A stretch of 64,000 nt of DNA from Bimuria novae-zelandiae CBS 107.79 (lineage: Eukaryota > Ascomycota > Dothideomycetes > Pleosporales > Didymosphaeriaceae), in NCBI GenBank assembly GCA_010015655.1, contig ML976668.1, positions 817,734-881,733 on the forward strand. The letters run 5' to 3'. The translations under genes were made by a program, and so were the position numbers. This document shows, one piece after another, positions 58,880 through 64,000 of this stretch. The notes below the pieces were generated by a model. The model did not search any database, was not told where the DNA came from, and saw only the letters and a program-made list of their open reading frames with translations. How positions within the stretch are numbered: position 1 is the first letter of the stretch; each line of letters begins with the position of its first letter.

Positions 58880-60060
58880 TAAAAAGTCTCTTAACTACCT
58901 TTACTCTTAATCTTCTTCTTTACTTCCTCCGCGAGGAAGTCTAGCGTGGCTAGGATACTAGCCTTAAACGCTAACTACCCTAAATTAGCATTAATAGCCT
59001 AAGATTAGGGTTAAGGACCCTTACTAACTTAAGAGCAACCTTCTTGCGCCTAGGGGTAAAAGCACTAGTAGTAACTAGGGAGGTTAGACTACCCCCTTCT
59101 ATAGTAGAAGCTTTCCTCTTTCGCTTCTCCTTAATAGAGAGGCCTACCACCGGAATAATCTCCTTAGGAGGCCAGGTGTTATAACCTAAGTAGTAGGGGG
59201 TTAACAGGTTTCCGTAGAATTTAGATCCGGTGGCCCTATGCGACTTAGTCCAGATAACCCTTAACTACACTAGATAACACTTATATAATAATATTGCTCT
59301 ATTCTGTCTCTAGTACCTGCGCGGTGGCCTTTACTAATACTTTGTCTAATCTAGAGAGGTTAATCTCGTTGCATGTGTACGCATTGATTTGGCTTAAGCG
59401 TAGTATAAGGGTAATTAGGGCACTCGACACGTTCTCTAAGTTATTTTTAGGTATCTGCTACTAATTAGCCTTAAAACCTCTACATAACCCTTAAAGCACT
59501 AACTTACCTACTAATAATCCCTACTACTGCTATAGCAGGCATCGCAGCGGCAGATTGAATTATAGTCTTCTAAATCTATTAGGCTAAGATTAACATACAC
59601 TGCCCTAGACTAGACACGACGCATCTCCTTAACCTAAAACTAGTAGAGCTTTATCTTCTTATAATTAAACTACTTAAGGCTATCTAGGATAATAGAAAGG
59701 CAGGTATAGCACGGGTTAATAGTACTAACCGCGCTCGCACGCGCCTTATTAACTAGGGCCTTAAGAACAGCGTTCGCGGTACTTATAGTGCTAAATAGCG
59801 TAGGTATATCTAGACAAAGTCCAAAGGTTGCTGAAGAGGGCGGTGGAGAAGTAATAAGTACAGGGACAACTTAGCAGGCCTGCACCAGGTTAGTCTACCT
59901 TCACGACCCCCAAATTTGGAGCGGCTAGGTACCAAAATAGGGGGCATCTAGGGTCAGGCACCCTAGACTGCCATAGATTGGCTAGGTCGTACTTACGGGT
60001 TAGGGAGCCTCTAGGATAAGGTAAGCCACCAAGTAGAGAGTAAGAATAAGGGTTTCAGGC
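58880..60060 (-). pseudogene. antisense accessory ORF inside gypsy element G, unknown function
   Basis: On the strand opposite to Gag-Pol, between the chromodomain and the 3' LTR, translation gives a protein-like frame of about 350-400 codons broken by RIP-type stops and probably one or two introns. From the start: GSLGCLTLDAPYFGT, then VVPVLITSPPPSSATFG, then LCLDIPTLFSTISTANAV, then a Cys-rich part (INPCYTCLSIILDSLK, then YNSICRCDACY). In a shifted frame follow SALITLILRLSQINAYTCN and KVLVKATAQVLETEQSN, then KFYGNLLTPYYLGYNTWPPK, a basic stretch (SIKEKRKRKAS, TPRRKKVALKL) and FKASILATLDFLAEEVKKK. I do not recognise it. The paired Cys residues suggest zinc binding and the basic blocks suggest nuclear location, both inferences. 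Confidence 0.5.
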
Positions 60061-60177
60061 CTTAGTGTAAGCCTAAGATTTAGCTTACGTTATTAGCTTA
60101 CGTAATACGCGAGGCCTAATTAGGCTAGTTATTACGTGCTTATTCTCGCGGTCGAGACCCTTAAAGAAAAGAGCCTT

Positions 60178-60350
60178 TGTTACGAGTCGTAGGTCAAGGG
60201 CCCTCGACGGCCCTAGTCCGCTCTAGACCGGCGCTATCCGGGCCTTTCGCCTATCTACTTCCCTCGCCGCAGCCCTTCTCTTCCCTCTCTAAGGGATCGC
60301 CTTAGTACTGTGGATAGACTGAGTCGCCCGTAGTCAGGGCGCTTTTTACA
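60178..60350 (+). repeat. 3' LTR of element G
   Basis: 173-base direct repeat of 53166-53338 with intact CA end, followed by the ATAAG duplication. Confidence 0.9.
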
Positions 60351-60355
60351 ATAAG

Positions 60356-61975
60356 CTCGCGCCGACGACAGCAGCGCACTAATAATTTTATTAGTATAAC
60401 TAAATACTAGACACACGCGATTTCTTATAAAATAAGTATTAATAACTACATATACGCGTTTATAATAGCGCTAAAGCTATAGTCTATTATTAAAATCTAT
60501 TAATTATAGGTTCTGCCACCGCTAAGGACCTAGAGAGACCTAGAGACTTATTTATATAAAGCTAAGTTTTAATAAGCGGGTTAAGAAGAATACTATAATA
60601 TATAAAATAAAGGATACTTTACTAGAACTATAAAGATAGTAGTAAATGTTAATACTAAGGTCCTACTACTTATATAGGTATTTACTTATAAATTTAATAA
60701 GGATAGCTTCCTCTTATAATTTAAGGCATAATTAGTAATTAGAGGTAATCTTTAGTAGTTATATAGAGACACCTATACTACTACACTTATAGCACGCACC
60801 TTTAAAGTAATTATTATTATTACTAATTACTTTAGACTAGAACTTATTTTGTATAATATACTAATAGCTTTTTTTAACACCTTACTTAACTAACTACTCT
60901 ACGCGCAGACGCTAGATAGATTTTAAAAAAATAGAGAACTACTCTAGATACTCCACGCTCTCTATAGATTAAATAAGTTACTACTACTATGGTACAAGGA
61001 GCTCCGCAGGACGTTACAGTTACTAGGGATAAAGCCTGTGCCAGGCTTTCTATGTGTATACACGAACAAGTGGCTTATACTATTTATCTACGTTAACGAT
61101 ATCGTCATGGCCTTTCACTTACACAATACTAAGCTCCACCAGCAGTTCGAGCAGAAGCTTAGCGAATACTACTAACTAAAGCGACTTAGTCTACTTAAGT
61201 GGTTCTTAAGTATACGCGTCGTACGAGACATCGCCGCCTATAAACTTTGGCTACTCTAGAATGCCTACATCGATAAGGTAGCCACAAAGTATGGTATAAC
61301 GTCTACCGGCCGCCGTACAGAAGTACCTATGATGGTTAACTACCTTGAGCTATCTATAGAGGAACCCAACGTAGCCCGTACAAAGCTCTACTAAGAGCTC
61401 GTTGGCCATCTCGCGTTCCTAACGTAGTTTACTCGACCAGATCTAGCACGCGCGCATATAATACACGCTTTATATCTTGCTAACCCTAGACAAGCTCACG
61501 TAGACTTTATACGTAAAGTATAGCGTTACGTCCTAGAGATAAAATACTACGCGCTTAAAGCTTATAAAGCTAAGCAAGAAATTTAAAAGTTTATAATTAT
61601 AAAAAAAGATTATCGCGATCCTATCTTCTTTAGAGTATTTAATACTACTTTTATAGATAACCTAGAGACTCGCCGTAGCTCTTAAGGCTATATATTTTAA
61701 CTATTTAGAATAACTATTAACTAGAAGTCTACTCTATAGCGTATAGTTACTAAGTTAACTACTAAAGTAGAGCTACTTGCGCTCTCCCTTACAGGCTTAG
61801 AAATAAAGAAATAGCTATACTTATTTAATAGCCTCTTACTAACGCTCTACACTACTCTAACTATCTTATATAATAACTAGTAGACAGTTAGGATTATTAT
61901 AAAAGAATAAGATAAACTAGTAACTAAGCTTAAGCATGTTAATATACACTAAAGCTAAATCTACTAAAAAGTAAA
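60356..61975 (+). pseudogene. copia reverse transcriptase and RNase H of element L (second half)
   Basis: After the gypsy insertion the frame continues with RTLQLLGIKPVPGFLCVYTN and the active site FIYVNDIVMAF (near 61075-61110), where YVDD has become YVND, then KLHQQFEQKLSEYY and KWFLSIRVVRD. The RNase H part has GHLAFLT, TRPDLARAHIIHALYLANP and RYVLEIKYYA, and runs to HVNIH near 61945. Stops are mostly TAG/TAA at Gln and Trp positions; several stretches remain open for more than 40 codons, so damage is milder than in element K. Confidence 0.75.
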
Positions 61976-61985
61976 GTAAGGATAA

Positions 61986-62339
61986 CTATTTATATACAAG
62001 TGGTGGTGGAAAAGCATCCATTTTCGGAGGTAGTTTGCCGCCGCTTTTGGCGGCGTTTCCACCTCGCTTAACCCCCAAAGGCTCGCTGCTTTAACGATAA
62101 CCCTGGCCGCTCGGACGGTGCCTGGACAGGGATCGTCGGCGCGCAGCGCGTTGGCTACCCACGCCTTGCCAGGCTTACCTCCCCTCATCACCGTGCTCGA
62201 GGGCAAGCGCCGCCGCGAGCGACGCTGCTAGACTACCATTAGGCACGATGACCCTCCACTTTCTGCTCCGCAGGCCTCTGTTAGAACAACCCTATAAATC
62301 ACCCTCCTACCAGGCCTCCTCCCCCTACAGATCCAACCA
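61986..62339 (+). promoter_or_regulatory. boundary region upstream of the captain-like gene, with a GC hairpin
   Basis: Base composition changes abruptly from RIP-rich copia DNA to normal near 61990. A hairpin with 6-bp arms (GCCGCC...GGCGGC, 62039-62056) lies at the start. The rest is C-rich leader-like sequence. Open frames on the minus strand here (61964-62515) look like shadows. Confidence 0.4.
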
Positions 62340-64000
62340 TTGCAACCATTGCAACGCATACCTCGCGCATCTAGCCGCCTTCCTCGACCTCGCCGACCTG
62401 CTCGCGACACGGCGACGATGGCTCGACGCAGCCGTAGACTTGGCACCTCCCGCGCCGTGCCTGCAGCCGTCTCTACCATCGCTACGAGTAGAACAAAGAG
62501 ACGATGCCGCAACAATCCTCCTACCTCGATTGCCGTGCTGATCTATGAAAACCCGTCACCCCCCGCAACACCCTCGTTAGACTGTGGCTCTAGCTTCGTC
62601 TGCGAGGAAGATCTCGAACCAGTCACACACTCGACCTTAGACACGGATGCTGGATCACCAGTGGACGCAGAAACCGACAGTTACAGAGACAGCGGCATTG
62701 GCTTAGATGTAGAACGGGATGGAGAGCGGGATCCACCAGGTTCTGAAGCGGCTGCGATACTGGAGAGAATAGCCTACCATCAGAAGCAAGGTCCGGCGAG
62801 ACCAAGACACTCTAATAGAATAACGGAACTATGGAAGACGGAAAGCCGATTCTGGAAAAGGCAAGCATCATAGAGGTCATTTGCATAACTTAAACTAACA
62901 ATACTCAGATACTGCCTTATGGTCCAGGAAGTGACGGGGCTGTCTCCAGAGGCCCAGCTACGCAAATGCGACCCAGCCGTATTTAAGACGTATCTGGAAT
63001 GGCGAACAAAGCATTCCCGAATCAAGAAGGAAAGTGCAATTAAAGCTTATTAGAAACGGATTAGTATATATTATAATTAAGTTGTAGGCCATGCAATAGC
63101 TAATAAGGTCCTTAAAGATGTGCGCAGAGTTCGTTAGGCCCTACAATCCCCTAATTAGTGATTAATTCCTAACCTAATGTAGTGGTTACCAGAGCTCTAA
63201 CTAGACAGGTCGAAGAAGGGCAAGCTGGCTATGTATGTCCAGGACCTCTTTGCTATCCTGCATGCTCTTTAGGTAGACAATAAAAAGCCATTGCACGGCT
63301 TCATTCGCGTGTAGATTTCGGCCCTCCTCCTCTTAAGTGCAGCTACCGCTACACGACTAGGAGCGCTTGTCGAGAGTGTAAGCAATAAAGGAAGTAATAA
63401 AGCGCTCTGCTTTAAGGATGTGTTACTTATAAAGGTCCCTAGTCTTACGGATCACAGACAAAGCGTTCTTATGGCGAACGTGAACCTGGTGCACGTTAAG
63501 AACAAGGAGAGAGACGGAACACTGTAGGTTACACTATAAAGATTATCGTGCCTCGTTAATTTATTATTTACCCTTTAGAAAAAAGTTTACATTTTACCTT
63601 AAGGGGTTGCCTGCGTACTGTATCGTGTCGTATTTACTAGTTATCGGCTTTAGGCAGGGTGCATTCCACGATAGTTTTTCCACTATTTAACAAATCTTTA
63701 ATCTTGAGATACTAGCAGAACGCAAGGTTCTCCGCATTAGATAGAAGGAGGACAAGCTCGACAAGCCTTTCTTCTACAACGTTTAAAGCACGGTAGAGGG
63801 TGGCCGTGCCCTTCTACCATCGGCGTTCCCTTACTGGAAATATTGGGAAATTTTCGTCCGACTAGGCCGCGTTGCAGGATTCGAAGAAAACGTTAAGCTT
63901 TACTAGCTACAACAAGCTTCTAGGGACAATATTAATAGTAGGGGACCCTTGCAAATAACTTAGTTCTTTGTGCTAAAGCTAATAGACGCTGCCAGAGGCT
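62340..64000 (+). pseudogene. DUF3435 tyrosine recombinase (Starship captain-like), partial at window edge, exon 2 RIP-damaged
   Basis: Exon 1 (ATG 62340, or MARRSRRLG at 62418) ends at 62860 in TESRFWKR. A 48-base intron (62861-62908) has GCAAGC at its donor, a CTAAC branch site and CAG acceptor. The join reads FWKRYCLMVQEVTG and continues LRKCDPAVFKTYLEWRTKHS, then IKKESAIKAY. From about 63050 TAG/TAA codons appear at Trp and Gln positions, but the family core is clear: LLLLSAATATRLGALVES (catalytic Arg region), GSNKALCFKDVLLIKVPSL, NVNLVHVKNKERDG, IFVRLGRVAGFEENVKLY, then QASRDNINSRGPL where the second Arg/His box begins. The C-terminal Tyr would lie beyond 64000. Members cut and join DNA through a 3'-phosphotyrosine; captains mobilise giant fungal Starship elements and are their first gene. 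Whether cargo follows cannot be seen. Confidence 0.75.

Larger units (their letters stand above)
53166..60350 (+). mobile_element. chromodomain gypsy retrotransposon G (7.2 kb) inserted in copia L
   Basis: LTRs of 173 bases lie at 53166-53338 and 60178-60350. Both start TGTYACGAGTCGTAGG; one ends TTTTTATA, the other TTTTTACA. Target duplication ATAAG. The LTRs differ at only a handful of visible positions, all transitions. Gag, protease, RT, RNase H, integrase and chromodomain follow in gypsy order on the plus strand, and an additional antisense frame of about 1.2 kb occupies the space before the 3' LTR. Confidence 0.9.
49834..61985 (+). mobile_element. copia retrotransposon L, split by gypsy element G, 3' end lost
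   Basis: The 5' LTR is 49834-49997 (TGTAACAGT to CGTTATA, the last being a RIP form of CGTTACA). It is followed by a primer site GTTATAAGCC, a RIP form of the GGTTATGAGCC half-tRNA site seen in element E. Gag and the first half of Pol occupy 50190-53160. Gypsy element G then intervenes (TSD ATAAG, 53161-53165 and 60351-60355). The second half of Pol is 60356-61975. No 3' LTR is present before the normal-composition DNA starting near 61985. Confidence 0.75.

Noticed and set aside
62228..62300. Starship target motif TTAC-N7-A upstream of the captain-like gene
   Set aside because: The nearest TTAC (near 62175) is not followed by A at the right distance, and no matching downstream boundary is in the window.
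62228..62515. Arg-rich minus-strand frame
   Set aside because: Shadow of exon 1 and the leader of the captain-like gene.

Overview
The window looks like a filamentous ascomycete (Pezizomycotina) chromosome, possibly a Dothideomycete with AT-rich isochores. The evidence is short GT-AG introns, fungal families (aquaporin, phosphotransferase, MYND protein, DUF3435 recombinase) and a dense bed of transposable elements. Nearly all of these elements carry C-to-T and G-to-A changes that turn Gln and Trp codons into stops, the mark of repeat-induced point mutation (RIP). The species assignment is inference.

Layout. 1-965: 5' part of a LINE ORF1 (minus). 1040-4007: gene island with an uncertain hypothetical gene, a small gene frameshifted in a poly-C run and an intact two-exon APH-fold phosphotransferase, all minus. 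4008-15032: two piggyBac-like elements. The first (4008-6306) keeps perfect 39-bp terminal inverted repeats; the second (6465-15032) is split by a copia element (6910-12085, TSD CCCAG) and a pogo/Fot1 element (12616-14462, TSD TA). 15033-19786: second gene island with an intact two-exon aquaporin, a broken P-loop GTPase gene and a broken MYND gene. 19787-26285: a four-layer nest (pogo D3, pogo C inside it, pogo D1 inside C, a small copia-type LTR element inside D1). 26286-34593: strongly degraded retroelements, including an antisense copia. 34594-45170: a gypsy element split by a minus-strand chromodomain gypsy (36397-43059, TSD GATAC). 45614-49135: pogo and Tc1 fragments and a complete second copy of pogo D. 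49834-61985: a copia element split by a chromodomain gypsy (53166-60350, TSD ATAAG) that carries an extra antisense reading frame before its 3' LTR. 62340-64000: a DUF3435 tyrosine recombinase gene (the family of Starship captains), with an intact first exon and a RIP-damaged second exon, cut by the window edge.

Only the phosphotransferase and the aquaporin look like intact conventional genes. The rest is a record of successive insertions, each dateable relative to its host by target-site duplications. No operon-like or pathway relationship between the genes is evident. The clearest points for follow-up are the captain-like gene, the antisense ORF in the gypsy element, the copia element with inverted rather than direct ends, and the young deletion-derivative LTR element.
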